A DNA stretch of 64,000 nucleotides from Agelaius tricolor (Eukaryota; Chordata; Aves; Passeriformes; Icteridae). The stretch's first letter is position 1. Each line of letters starts with the position of its first letter. The notes under the pieces were generated by a model. That model was not told where the DNA came from, ran no database searches, and saw only the letters and a list, made by a program, of their open reading frames with translations. Positions 37,142-50,772 of the stretch are shown here, in pieces. The DNA lies in contig JALJCS010000009.1 of assembly GCA_023055355.1 (NCBI GenBank), positions 26,189,001 through 26,253,000 of the forward strand, given 5' to 3'. The position numbers and the translations under genes are program-made.

Positions 37142-40100
37142 CCCAATAATTTAGCAGGCCTTGGGCAAGTAACAGCTCAGCAGCATATTGATGAAAGGTT
37201 CTATTAATAGTCCCATTGGGAAGCATTCAAAAGACCTACTTGGAAGCAGAGCCGCTGGCCTCTTTGCTGTCTGCACCTGGTTTCCATCACTGGCTCAGGT
37301 CACAAAACAAAGAAAAGCTGACTGGGAAAGACAGAAGCATTTACTCCTGCGTGGGAAGTGGGAATTACTCCTTTGGCCATTGCAACTGGGATGTGCCATC
37401 TGGGGAAAGGCTCCAGACCAGAAGAGACAGGGGACAACCTATAAACATGTTCAGTAAAAGAGTGGCAGGAAGAAGGGAGAAGAAGCCACTGCAGTGTGCA
37501 AGTGTGCCACTGGAAACATCATGACTGTGGAAAGGGGGAAAGAAGAGTGGCCACAGCAGCAGCAGTTCCTGGGAAACAGACTGGAAGTGATCATTTCCAC
37601 AGCACAAAGCAGGGCCCAGTACATATGGGAGTGATGCTCAGCCAGGGAACAAATCTGGTGTCCACTGCCATGCCAGAGGTGGTACCCACTATGTTCCTCT
37701 GGGTCCCCAGTGAGCACAGATTCCTCACCCGAGCATTGGTGCCCATCATGCCTTAAGTGGGTATGGTGGCCAAGGAGTGTGCAGCCCCAAATCATCAAGG
37801 CAAAGAGCCACCCTACACAGCTGTGCAGGGATGTGGATGGGCCTGTACACAGCAGGAAGTGATATGGGAGGGGCACAGGATGCTTATGTAGGGGGTGAAA
37901 AAGGCAAAGATGAATGAATATGTAAATGGCATTAATACACAGAATTCTGCTCAAGGAGTTTTTCTGCTCCTGATCACATCCAGGGACAAAATGGTTGTTG
38001 CACCAATCACAAGGGTGAGAATTATGTCTACACTTCCTCAAGAGCATTAAATGTCACAGTATGGAAAGTGGGCTTTTCATGTTTCTCTCAGCTTGTCAGA
38101 GAGCAGGTGATGGTTACATGCAAAGACAATACAGGCAGCAGCAGGCTGCAGCCATTCATGTGTCTTGCATAGCTATCTCAACACTGTTATTCAGCATCTG
38201 GGTAAGCTTTTCAGCCTACTTCAGCACAAGGAGGTGGAACCAAATTGAAAGTATGTTTAAACCAGCCAGATAGTGCAGAGCTCCACACATGATCCATCCT
38301 GTTCCTTAGACAAGTTTTGCATCTTGAAGTAAATCCTGTGTTGCTGTGGCAACCTAACTGCTAATACTTGAACTAGCTGGTTTAAGAAGATCTTGGATAT
38401 GCCAGCATTACACCGTAGCCACAGCAACATGAAAATAGACTGGTACTCCTTCAGAGAACTGTGGGACACTTAAATGCTGTAGCTTTGACTTCTTCTCCCC
38501 AAGGATTGAGGCTAGTCTCAAACAGCAGCAAGACTGGGAGACTGGAAAGACAATTTAGACATAGCTACAAAGCCTTTAGGGTCCAGTCCCCACACCTGAT
38601 TCCTGTGAAACCGTTAGTGAATGTGGCAGGATTGTTAATCCCTGGACTGAAGGGAGATCTTTCTTGCCGCTGGCCTTGCTGCTCTCACATCCCACATACC
38701 TCCTACAGCAACCAAGACAGCTGTTGCAGGTCATGGACTGCTGCATGCCTGACTTTCTGACTCCAGAGGAGCTGCTCTGTTACCCAGGCTATGCAGCCCT
38801 GTAAAGGTTTATCTCCTTCCCCTGCTAGCCAGGGCCCAGGGCACAGTGAGGCACAGGGGTGGCCCTGTATCCCTGTCAGCCCCTGACCTGGCAGAGGATG
38901 GGAGAGCACTTCTCTCCGGGGACATCAGACCAAAACCTCCCACCTGCACCTACAGCATAGCAGAGCTAAAAAGCTCCTTTGCTATTCCAGTGACACCATT
39001 GTCCTCTTCTCCCAGTTGGGATGACATCCAACTGAGTCCTTGCCAGATCCCAAGTTGTGCAACTGCAAAATGTATTTCCAGTAGGGTGCTTTCAGCATAA
39101 TTTCAGCTACAAAAGATAAGAAACATGAGACCGGGGAAGAGGTGGAGTTCAAGATCCTGGATGAAAGAAATGTACTAATGGTTTGTCTTTGCCAACTGTG
39201 GCCCTCAGGAATCCTGTTTCTATTCAGTCCTTCCCCAGTAAAGCATCCCAGGCATTTGAAATTACTTTTTTTTCAAGCTACTTCCCTGCAGCAACTTCTA
39301 GGGTAGGACATGGTATCCATAAAGTATGTGTGTCATGTTGTGTAACAATGAGTTGGGTAAGAAACAGGTTGTTCAGGGGGAAACTTCTGTTCACACAAAA
39401 AAAAAGCCCCAGGGGTGTTTCATCTGTGGATTATGTGCACAGCAGATAAACCTTAATTAAGGAAGCGCTCAAAAATAACCTGTATACAGCAGAAGCTCCT
39501 GGAAAGCAATTTGTCTTCCTTGGAAAGCTAAAAGGGTGAGTCAGCCCTGCCAGGATGCATTCAAAACCATCTCAGTGGAAAACAAGAAATCTGTCTGTCT
39601 TATCTATCTCCCAAGCATTCATGACATCTTGTCTGTAGTATTGTGACTAGAATAAAGTGACTCTTATTGCTAGTGTTTGCATGGAATCTAGAGTTCTCAG
39701 CCAGGAACCAGGTCTGGTAAGGATTGGTTTCAGATATTAGTATTCCATCACCTCCCTCCCCTTCATTTACACATCTATTTGTAGAGTAAACTCATACTAA
39801 TGCTTAATACTGATATAGTCATGATACTGTTAGGGTACATGCAATGTATTGCCATTTTACACAGAGCAACTGTCCTCTGTTTCATTTAGTTTTAAATAAA
39901 TCATAGATCCTGTAAAGGCAAAATGGTATCACTGAGGCAGGTGGATGAAGAGCTAAATGGATCTATAAAAGGACATAGTCAAACATGTCCATTTTTTTCA
40001 TTTAGACCATCCTCACATACCCAATGAAGCCACTGTGCAAAACTCTGCCTTTATGAAGCATACATTTATGTCTCCTTCTACACAGCCCACAGCATCTTCC

Positions 40101-42912
40101 CAGTTCTAGAGGGATGATCCTCTCACCATCCCCATCTGCTTCTCTGCCACACCTCCAGGTTTCTAGGACATCCCTTCCCATGCAGACTGTTCCTGTAAGT
40201 GAGAATTTCCTTGCTATCACGTACGTGAGAGAGTAGGAGATAAGAAATTAATGTTAAATCACAGATAGGGCAGAGGTTAGTTCTCAGGTACGAGGAATGT
40301 AGAAATTTCCTGGGGCCGTGACAAGCAGATTTCTAATCTCTGTCCGCTTTTACACCTTCCATCTCCAAATTCAGAACTTATTGGGGGGGAGGGGGGGACG
40401 GTGTCAAATTATGGCAAAGAATTAAGGAAGTATTATCATAACCTCCAGACCCTTTTAAATGTTTCCTGTGCTGGTGTTTCAGGAAAGGAGAAATGGAGAA
40501 CCTAGGTGTTTTCTAGATGTTCCACATGTTTGCAGCCACATATAGGCAAAGAAATGAGAGGACTGAGTGCTTTGTTCCTTGCTTGCTATTAGTCCACTTG
40601 TCTCTCATGGTGTACCTCATTGCCGTTCCTTGGAAAAAATAATCACATTGTTTTGTGTTCTGAATGCTGGGGTGAAGAGACCAAGAAAGAACTTACTGTT
40701 TCACTGAAAGGTGTTTGAATATTACACAGCTTCCTCTGCTTGTCTCTCTAACTTTCCTTTTCTTGGTGTTTTCTCTGCCCTCCAATATAAAGCATGTATC
40801 AACCTCCTTAACATGCATCCTACCACTAGGTTGCTTTATGCTATAGCTATGCTATATGTTCAGCCTGGTATCCTGCTTCTTTCTTTCCTTACTTAGGAGC
40901 TCCTCTTCAACATGACACCAAATCCCAGAGCCCTTTGATACATGTGGCCATCTCCCAGTATTTTGAAAACAATGTGCTGAGAGCCCAGATTTAGGATTTA
41001 CACACCTTTCACCAGAGAAGGCATCAATACTGGCCAGAGCCTGGACATCCATAGGACCATTGACACTTATCAATAACACACTTCACCCATTTTACCCAAG
41101 GGAAATATGATATCTGATTATTATTGGGAAAAAAAACCAAAACAAAACAAACAACTGTGTTCTCCACGCAAAGGAGTAAGGGCCCAAAGTCATTCTTTTC
41201 TCATGACACCTGTGCTAAAGTACATGTGAAAACCTTTCTTTCAGTTATTTAGGTGAACTAGTGCTGAATCACCCAAGCACCTGAGCTATTTGTGGGGTTA
41301 AGATGCATCTCAGCTCATGTTCTGTTTTTGACTAGAACACAATGTATGTTCTTACTGATGTTACTAAAGGCCACTTGGGCCTAGACTCACAAAGAAATTT
41401 AGGCATCCAACTCCCAGTGATTTCCCAGGATTGAGTGACCTCAGTGTTTTTCACGGGCCTGGCTCCCCATGACCTGATTTGTCTCAGAGACGGCATTTAA
41501 GGAGCAGAATGTATTCAAAAAAACGACCAGCTGTCTCCCCAGAAGGAGCAAAGCGTGGACACGTGAAAGAGAGAAAAGGCTTTCACGCTTTGGGAAGTGA
41601 GGAAGCAATTTAGCACACAGAACAGCTTTTTAAACCCAGTTAAATGGTGTGAAGACACCTGGCTAGAGGATGGCACCTGTCAGCACAACCTGTCTTCAAG
41701 GCGAGGAAACAAATAGAGTTCCTTTATTCTCCTAGGATGACTATGGTGATGGTGGGTAAAACACCCTTGAGAAAGAAAAGGTTAATTCATCCCTCTGAAG
41801 GCCTGTGCAGGATTGTTTCCCAGGGTATAACTAGCAGGGTTTCAGCTCTCCAGTTTCAAATCCTCTAACAATGGGGTTTCCACCCTTTCCTCTACAAGAT
41901 CCTCCCATATGAAGGAAAATTCGCCTCTATTTTATGGTGCCTAGATTAAAATAAGATGACAGGCTGGCCAGATGGATGCATGTTATTCACTCATGTACAG
42001 TGGCTGCAAAGAGAGGTAGAAGACAACCAAAGCTAGACCTATTTAGGTATTTCTAGTGAGCCTTCTCAATAAATCCATACTCTCCTCACCAGTTTCATGA
42101 CTCTCCCTTCTGTTTGTCACCCTATTTCTCTTAAGCTGGTGGTCAACCACAGTGTCCTCTACCACCCTGAAGCTCCAACAGCTCCAGCAGTTAAATGGAA
42201 AAAGGCACTCACCACTGCTTATGTTGCCTTTGCAGGCTGGGTGAAAAAAAGCAGAGCCTTGCCCCTGAAGGGGACACAAAGTGGATGATGTTCAGGATGA
42301 TGTTCATGGAGCAGAGAAGCTCCATGGTTCTGGAGCAGAGAAGCTCACAGGGGAAAACACTTGCCTTGGGTCTGGTCTAGGCTCTGTGGAGCACTTTGGT
42401 GGTTGTGGGGCACAGACTGCACTCACTCATCTTTCAATTTAAAGGACCCAGAATGTCAGAGACAGGACTGGGCTGGAACTTGAGAAGGTGATGCTTTTAT
42501 AGTTCATGCCAAGGGTGTGTGTATACCCTGGGGTGTGCCACTCCAGGGCACAAGGTCTGTGGGGACTGTGTCAAAAGGTCTTGAGTGTTCGGCACAATCA
42601 ACATCTGTGCTCTTGTTTGAGGTTGGATCCTGGTGCATACGGTACTGTCAGTTATGTCTAGTCTCCTTTCTGGAGGGAAATACTTGTGTCACTCCAGAAG
42701 GAACCAGTCAGCAGGCATTCAAATCAAGGGATCAAAGCCTAGAAAGGAAGCAGGAAGGTATCCAAGCTGACAGTGTAAATCTACTACCAAAACAGTAGAT
42801 TGAAGAAATTCAGCAGAAGGACCAGGTGGTAAATGTCCCTTGAACTATGATTTGATTAGAAAAGTCCATTCAAAGAACAGATTATTTTTGATGCAGATGT
42901 GCTTAGATAGAA

Positions 42913-42926
42913 ATGCAAGCTTGCAT
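42913..42926. repeat. 14-bp palindrome ATGCAAGCTTGCAT, copy 2
   Basis: Identical to the palindrome at 34911-34924, but with unrelated flanking sequence, so it is not part of a longer recognisable repeat. Confidence 0.85.
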
Positions 42927-43420
42927 GTCACTGGACTAAAGAGAAATTTTACCTTATTAAGCTCAGACTATGTGGTTTGTTTGGTTGGGTTTGGGGCAGT
43001 TTGGGCAAGGATAGTTGCTGCTATGTGGACTATTTTGATGTAGCACCTTCAGACTCTGAATCCATATCTGCTGACCATGACCGGGTAATGAAACCCAGAA
43101 TTATCAATGTCTTTCCCTCCCTACCTTTTGTCTCCCAGTCTCTTTTTTTCCCCTTTTTTTTAGATTTGGACTCCACAAAATTTTTTAGGGAATTGTTATA
43201 CAGCCTCTGGTGGCTCAGAGTGCCTGCCCCTGTGAGAGCTGGACACATTTACTTCTGATCTAGCTGCACACAGGGCACAGAGGCTAATTTCCTGCTCAGA
43301 CTTGCTCCCCTGAGATCTTGGGCAGACAGCTGCTGAGATTCCCCAGAGTCCAGGCTTATACAAGGTCTCCAGAATGACCTCCACAGGAAGCAGAAGCTTA
43401 TGTCCTGCTCCTACCCCACT

Positions 43421-43870
43421 CCCTCCATGGCAACACAGGGCATCCCATCCTTCAGGCCTGTCGACAGCACTCAGCTTGGTGTGGTCTGCAAATATGCTGA
43501 TGGTGCACTTGATCCCACTGTCTCTGTCACTGAGGAAGACATTAAATAGCACTGGTCCCCATATAGACCCTTAAAGGTCACCACTTGTCATCAGTGTCTA
43601 CAGGGGCTTCAAGCTGTTGACCACTACCGTCTGGAGGTAACTGTCCAACCAATTCCTCACCTACCGAAGAGATCTCCCATCAAATCAATCTCTCCAGTTT
43701 AGAGAGAAGGATGTCATTGGGGACCATGTTAAAGACCTTGCAGAAGTCCAAATGGTGACATCTGTAGCCCTTCCCCTGCTCACTGGAGTAGTCACTCCAT
43801 CACAGAAAACTACTAGGTTAGTCAGGCAGGACTTGCCCTTTGTGACACCACCACTGCTTTATACTGAGCA
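43421..43870 (-). repeat. CR1 LINE ORF2 (reverse transcriptase) remnant
   Basis: The minus strand encodes a decayed CR1 reverse-transcriptase palm region. Peptide traces such as LFNVFLSDRDSGIKCT and IFADHTKLS (43470-43552) align with the CR1 motif that normally carries the FADD catalytic pair, and the second Asp is replaced by His. Further along (43560-43870), phrases such as GAAGGATGTCATTGGGGAC, TTGCAGAAGTCCAAATGG and GTCAGGCAGGACTTGCCC match the CR1 consensus upstream of the palm. Frames are broken by indels, so it is inactive. It lacks the CR1 3' tail, so it is an internal fragment. The left edge is uncertain by tens of bases. Confidence 0.9.
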
Positions 43871-45591
43871 CCTGCATGAAGAAGAAAAGGTGTTTCTTCT
43901 CCTGAACTGCAGATATAGCTGGAGTGAAACACAGTGGCTGCCACCTGTGCCTTCAGTCACACACAGCAATTAAACTTCAGCAGGGACAAAGGTGTGTATC
44001 CCAGCTGAAATTACAAGGTGGGATGAAGAAAGCAAAACCAGAATTTTTGATTGGGATCTAGCAAGGCCAGTAAAGTAAGTACTGCTTTTCTTACTGTTCC
44101 ATTAACCTATTGGTCAGACCTTTGCCTTTTGTTTTCCCAGTCTTGAAAGAGAGCCTAGCCCCAAGCATCACTTTTAGCCAACAGCTTCCCCATTCCCTGA
44201 GGAGCACCATACAACCTTTTGAAAAATCAGAGTTGCTCTTAGCAAAACCCAAAAGACCAGAGTTGTAGATCTACACAGTTTGATAAACTGGCTTTAAAAC
44301 AGCTCTGCCTAAGATATCCTCTCCCATAGCCTCTTCAGCTTTAGTTCCAAATAGAGCAATCCCCCAACCCTGCTGCAGAGCTGAGCTCCACATGTATCAT
44401 GACATTATATCCCCAAGGTGCAGCAATCCATTGTGAAGGCTTCTACCTATCGGTATAGACTCTATCTCCTCAGTGGGGCGTCTGGCCTTTTGTCAGCTTC
44501 TGGTTCTGATGGATTCAACAGATCTCACTGGCATGGCCTCTCCCTAACCAGCCAGGAGTAGCCCTACTGGCTCTGCTTCTTCCTCCATGGGATTTCCTGA
44601 CCCTGTTAACACCAGCCTCAGTTTCACTAGGACAGGATATCAGCCTAACTGCTGGAAGGCAGAGAATGAGGGTGTTGAGTCTGGATCTGATCTTCATGGA
44701 AGCTCAGTTTATTGATTTGTGTTGTGGATCTTCATGCCCATTGGAACTTGACTGACCCAGAGATTGCCCTTATGCAGACTCTGGCTTGCCCTGGCCTTTT
44801 TTCTCCATTGACTTTTACTTCAGTGGCACTGGTGTTGATATTTGCCCCACAGATCTTCCACAAGGTTTCTGATAAGACTGTTGTGACAACCTGTGTATGA
44901 GTTCACCACAAGCAATGGGTAAGACATGGACCTGTCTTATGAATCTGAATTCTTCACAGCCACTCTAGCTCTTGGATGCCAGGGACCTTACAGAAAACCT
45001 GATGTGAAATTATTCTTGGCCTACATTTACTGTTCATTTCTCATACATGTTTAAAGTAGAAGCAGAGAAGAAGAGATATCCATATCTCCTCCCTGCTTAG
45101 GCACTACTACAGGTGAGAAAAGGAAGAGTTAGACCTACTTTTAAGATGCCAAATACAGGAGACAGGTCACTGGTCCCACTATTAGTTCTTATATACTGCT
45201 GACTCACAGAAAAGTGTGAGAAGACCCAGATCTACTTTTTCTATTCTTCTATTCCAACTTATTAACTGATTAACGGTTGTACAGTAATCTTATTTGAAGT
45301 CCAGTACCAAAAGCAAAGTCAGATGATGAAAGTGGAGTTTCATTTCATTGATTCCAGAGACATTTTGCTAGGGATAATTTTTACAAGATCTCTGTGGTCC
45401 GCTGCACCAAACAACTTACAAATGGAGACATTGTTAAGTTCCAGAAGGACTCTGAACATAATTAAATTAGTATTTTTAGTGCTGCAAGAACCTCAAATGG
45501 ATGTAGCTCAGTAAAGCATTGTACAATATTTAAGCCATGCTCTTATCTACTTCCTCCTGTCAGTGCAGGATGAGAACATTCTTAAGGGGGG

Positions 45592-45619
45592 CTTTTCAGG
45601 TCTGCCAGAACCTGAAAAG
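45592..45619. other. Perfect 10-bp inverted repeat with 8-base loop
   Basis: CTTTTCAGGT (45592-45601) and ACCTGAAAAG (45610-45619) are exact reverse complements flanking an 8-base loop CTGCCAGA. In the intron RNA this could fold as a short hairpin. It is not embedded in a longer foldback, so a microRNA precursor is unlikely. Confidence 0.85.
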
Positions 45620-48255
45620 GTCTCCAGAGGGATGTATATGACACAGCTTCTTTCACACAAGCATCTGGGCTTGACTGCCAGAGACCATGGCCAGTTTGTG
45701 TAACTCCAGTGCTTCCCAAGGTCTGTAAAACTGATCAAGCAGGCCTCTGATTGCAGCTGTCACTCTTGAGTGGCACAGTCCCAAGGGCATAATGTTGTGC
45801 CGTACCCCTCTCCTCTCTCCCCTCTTCAGGTGGGTTGTCACCAGAGTACAGGCATGGTTTTGACTGGGGAGATCCTGAACACAAAACTCAGCAACTCCAG
45901 GGCTTAGTCGCTTCTTCTAGACCCTGGCACTGAGCTATGGGAAATGCTCATGTGGCTTTGAGCCATTTTGTTTCCTCCTTTGCTCCTTTACTGTATTCAA
46001 CCCTATTGAAAAGGAGGGAGGGGGAGGCAAGCCTGCAGTGCCTGCTCCAAAAACCCCTTTGTGGACCCTGCTATTTTAGTGCTATAAAGCCCCCCGGCCA
46101 AAGGGACATGTTGAATAGATGTGCTAGGGAAAAAGCCCTTGGAAAAAGTCTTTGGATCCACCACTTATAAGGGCTAGTATATCACAGGCACATTTAAATA
46201 GTCATCCAGATCTTCTAGTCTTCCTGCTGCAAGACAACTGTTATTTATTTCAATTTTTTCACTGCCTGGGCTTCCCATTTTAAAGTTGTTATTAAAAAAG
46301 GGCTTAAATGAGTATTTAGTATCTGGTTGTAAGGTCTCCTAGTTTGTTTTTTTTTCCATCCTTCAGTCAGGAAGCACGCCAGTAGCCTCAAAGAACTGCA
46401 TATCATGATGTCTTTTCCCCAGGCACACAGTTCAGATGACTCTGCAACTGGTGCATCTGTAGCAGAACTGCACTCTACATCCAGAAACCCCTGGAGCTCA
46501 GCCTGTGGGGGGCTTTACTCAGAGGCCCCCTGGCAGAGAAGCTGAGGGAAAGGGAACCCTGGTAAGGACTCCAAGGATGGCTGGGCAGGTAGAGTGCACA
46601 GAGCTACTTCCACGTTTTTCTGCTCTGATGCAGGTGGGATATGGAAAGAGATTTTTCATCCTAGGAAGGACTTATGGGTTTCTGGAATAGGAACCTTCTT
46701 CCCTCAGGAATCCATGCAAAGCCAGATAGAAAGCACTGGGAAGCTTGAACAGTTGATCTAACACCAGAAAATGGACAGTGTTTCCTCTTCTCTCAGTAAG
46801 GGCCAGGTCACATGGAGTGGCTTTGTCACACACTAAAGAGGAAACAACTGAAAATCTCCAGGGTCCTGTAGACCCTCCCTGTACAGTGCAGCATGGCTGA
46901 TTTTGTTCATCCACCCTGCAGGAGTGGTTTCCACCAGTCTTTGGATATTTGCCCCAGAAAATGACACTCTGGGTTCCTGTGGCAGTTTATTCCTTCAGTG
47001 AACTAAAGAATTCCTCCCAGCATTTCAGCCAGCCCCTGCATCTTGTCCATGCCAACATTAGTTTGTTTCTGCTTTCTTTGTAACACTCCTTCATATATCA
47101 GTAGCTCTCAGTTGTCATACCAGCTCCTTTGTCAGATCACTCTTCCTAGCCCTCTTAAACCCTAACCAGAGATCTTACTTGATTACTGAATTTACATTTG
47201 TTCTACTTAGAAATTACTAAAATGTCTCCCCAGCTTTAATGAATAATGAAACACTATACTTACAAAAATAGTAATTAGCAATATAGCTCAAAATAAATCA
47301 ATGTGTGGATCACATTCCCAAAGGCAGAAGGAAAAGCTGCAGCCATTAAAATAGGTGGAGCTGAAAATAGCTAAGCACTTGGGGAAAAAGAAATGGAGAA
47401 AAAGCTTAAAGGAACTTATGAATGGCCATGTCCTATAGATAATTAGCAAACCACACAGGTTGGATTGCTAACACTGTCCTGAGTCTGACTGCTCCATTTC
47501 CTGTCAGTTCCCTTCAAATACCATTCAGCACTTTTAGGAGTTTTCTAAGGATGTGAAGCAGCTGGAGCAGCCAAGAAAAGTAAGAGGAAATAGAAGAATG
47601 CCAAACCCTCATCAGTGGTTGTCCAAGAGTTTCCATCAGAGCTCCTATCATTCTTCCTTGCAGATAAAGGAAGAGGTGCTCACAGTAAGAAAAACCAAAT
47701 GTATAAGGATTTATAACACTGACAACCATTATTATTTCCACATCCTTGGGATGGATATCCCTTGCAGTGTTGGAAAGGAAGCAATGAAACAAGCAATGGG
47801 AGACATGACAATGGGAGTGTGTTGAAAGGGCATAGGGAGCACACTGATTTACAGAGGAAAACTAATTCAGATACTACAGCAGCCAGCTTATTTTCCCCTA
47901 GCACCACCTAAATATAGTGTTATTTTTTGGTAGAAAGTCATTATTCTGCTTCTTCAGGAAGTCACAGAATAAGGTTGGTTCTTGCCAGATCAATTTATCT
48001 ACCCTTTCACAATAAAAATACCAAATTGCTCATAAGGCATATCTTTGGAGTCAAGCAACTCATAGATCTGCTAAAAAACCCAGATTATGGCATGCAAATG
48101 TCTATATTACATGGCCAGGTCATGTCACTTCTTGTACTATACTTTTCATATTAACCAGTCCCTCTGTTAGGAAAATAGAAACAATGCAAAAATCATGCCA
48201 ATTCCATCACAGTGAATGATTATCTATCTAAAATTTTAGCCCAGGAGTGTAGTGG

Positions 48256-48305
48256 TTTCTTTTCTTTTCTTTTTTTTTTTTTTCATTTCTTACTTTTCTT
48301 TTTTG
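48256..48305. repeat. T/C-rich tract
   Basis: About 50 bp of TTTCTTTTCTTTTC units merging into a T run of about 15, then more TTTCTTAC. It is simple sequence in GAP43 intron 1, with no retroposon body recognised on either side. Confidence 0.85.
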
Positions 48306-50514
48306 GTAACTCTTTCTTTTCCCTCCTTCCCAGTCAGGGGGAGGAAATTATATGGTACAACTATCAGCAACTGCATGTCTAAACATACACATATGTATAA
48401 ACATAGTGGAGTAAGTGAGCAAATTGCAACGAAGACACTGCCTGAAGTCAGTCTGCATAATTGAATTCATTAAATCCTACTGAAATTAAATCAGAAATTA
48501 ATCCTAAATAGAGAATATTTTCAAACAGATTAAATTCAACTCATTTGATCCTTTCCAGAAAGAATGAGTTATGAATGTACAAACACTTGCTGTATTCTCT
48601 CAAACCAGCCATTAAGTTTTCTGAATCTGCCTGATCCTTAGAATATCTGAGGATACTCATGTAGGATTGCACCTGCTGGGGCTTTCAGGTGACTAACACA
48701 TTGATTTCAGTGCAAAGCAGAGAAAAAAGTTTCTATACGTAATTTCCTTTGGTGGAAGAAGCAATTATTTTGAAGCCTGAAGAAAATATAACACATTCCC
48801 CCAAGATGCCTGCTTTACAGATTGTACTCTCACAGAACTTTACCACAAATTATTAACATTTTAGTATACATTCCTATGCTTTAGCTCTAGCGGTTCCCTA
48901 TAAATTTGATTCAAAGAAGAATTAAAGGGCCAGGTTTTAAGGAACGAATGGTGGGATCTTAACAAATGCCTCATTGCCTTAATCCTTTTGAAACCAGTGC
49001 AAATTAGGCACCAAGGCTCTCTGAAAATCCTGCTAGGCTCCTGCCTATATAAATCTTATTTGTTAGGGCAGTTCTGTAAATTACCTAATACCACTCTGCC
49101 ACTGTTTGGAAAAAGGCTTGTAAATATCTGCTGTGAGACTGAAAAGTAAAACAAAGTAGCTTAAAGAAGACTTAAAGCCTTAGTAGGAAATCTGGATATT
49201 TGGAGTTTAGGAAACTCGAGGGTATAAAGGGATTACACTAAAATCTTGGTCCTAGTTTTTGCAGTTGGAAGTTGAAAGTTAAAACGCAGGAGGGAGAAGT
49301 TTGGCAAAGCAAAACAGAGGATCCCAGGGTAAGGGCAGCTAACAGATGGCTGTCCTACACTCTGCCCCACCATTGCTCCTGATTCCTCTGTTATCCTGGC
49401 CCGTGCTTTTCATGGGGTCATTCCAAGTGACAAGTTCTGCATCTCTGAGTAGCTGACTTCAGACACCTTGAGTCTGATTTGGAGCAGTGCCGAGCACTCA
49501 GAGCTGCAGCTGACAGTAATGGGAGATGTTTTCAGATATGTGCAACTGAAAACAAAAACTATGAATAAAGGTCAAGCCCTCTGTTTCTGAAATTCTGGAC
49601 ATAAAACTAGGGTACCCTGCTGACAAAACTCTTCATGCCTCAGCTGTCTACCTACAAAAACAGAGTTATCTCACATGGGTGTTGCAAAGATTTACTAAGT
49701 GATATCAGGTATGTGCTCAGAATCACAAGACAGCTCAGGAGAGAATTAGTATTTCTGATTTCAGAGCCAGGTTTGAACACTATTAAGCAAAGTTGTGGGA
49801 GTCACACACTGACTTATTTGAGAATTCAAAATATTGAATAACTGCTCATTAAGTGAGCACTGTCCATTCTGTGACCTGAATATAGTCAGAATCCCTGAAA
49901 AGAAAAATGTGATCCTCTCATTAGAAGAGTACTGAAATGCATTCACAAGAGACGACCATACTGAAGTTGCACAGTCAATTACATTTCCAGTGTTGGCTTG
50001 GCTTTTTTTATATTTGCCTTAGCATCTTTATTAACTTTCTTCTAACATAGTTTCTCCATGGTCTTTCTCACACATATATTAGCTCATACTACAGCTGAAG
50101 TCAAAATCTATTTCCACTCCCATTAATGTGGTATGATTCAACTTTTACCCAGATTTCACTTTCTAAAATGTAATTAACTACATCATGGGAGTTCAAACCT
50201 CTTGGTTTCATCAACATCTTACAACAAACACAAAAAAACCCAGAACAATTTTAAATGTCCAAGAGGTGTCAAGCGCCTCACCAGAACCCTTAGGCAAGGT
50301 GTGGGATTTCTCAACAAGCAGCAGCCAGGCAGAAACAAGCAATGGCCCCCCAGGGTGCCAGCATCCAGTGTGGGATGGGATGAGGCCGGGTGCCCAGCTG
50401 AGTCCCAGAGCTGGTAGGAAGCTGGTGGCCTTCAGAAGCCACTGGGGGCTTCCTCCCACATGGAGATATGGATAAAGAAGAACTTGTAACATCAGCAGTG
50501 TGCTGGCAGGATTA

Positions 50515-50772
50515 CAACATATCTTCATAACCTCAAGCTGCACCAAGGGAGGTTCAGGTTTGACAGGAGGAGGAATTTCTTCACAGAAAGGGATGCCATG
50601 CATTGGAATGGGCTGTCCAGAGAGGTGGTGGAGTCACCAACCCTGGAGGTGATCAAGAAGTGACTGGATGTGGCAATCAGTGCCATGGTTTAGTTGACAA
50701 GGTCCTGATCAGACAAAGGCTGGACTCCAGAATCTCAAAGGTCCTTTCCAACCTAAATGATTCTGGGATTCC
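50515..50772 (+). repeat. CR1 LINE 3' fragment, plus strand
   Basis: The text runs CTCAAGCTGCACCAAGGGAG, AGGAGGAATTTCTTCACAGA, GCATTGGAATGGGCTGTCC, AGGTGGTGGAGTCACC, then TGCCATGGTTTAGTTGAC, and ends with TCTCAAAGGTCCTTTCCAAC followed by two decayed octamers (TGATTCTG, GGATTCC). This is the sense-strand end of CR1 ORF2 with its 3' terminus. The frame is interrupted, so it is dead. The GC-richer 250 bp upstream (50260-50515) may be part of another old insertion, but is not recognised. Confidence 0.9.

Noticed and set aside
37451..38047. 198-codon open frame on the minus strand, the longest in the window
   Set aside because: His/Cys/Leu-rich with no recognised domain, no flanking splice sites in a sensible arrangement, and inside GAP43 intron 1. 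I cannot distinguish it from a chance frame; a protein search with no hit would confirm rejection.
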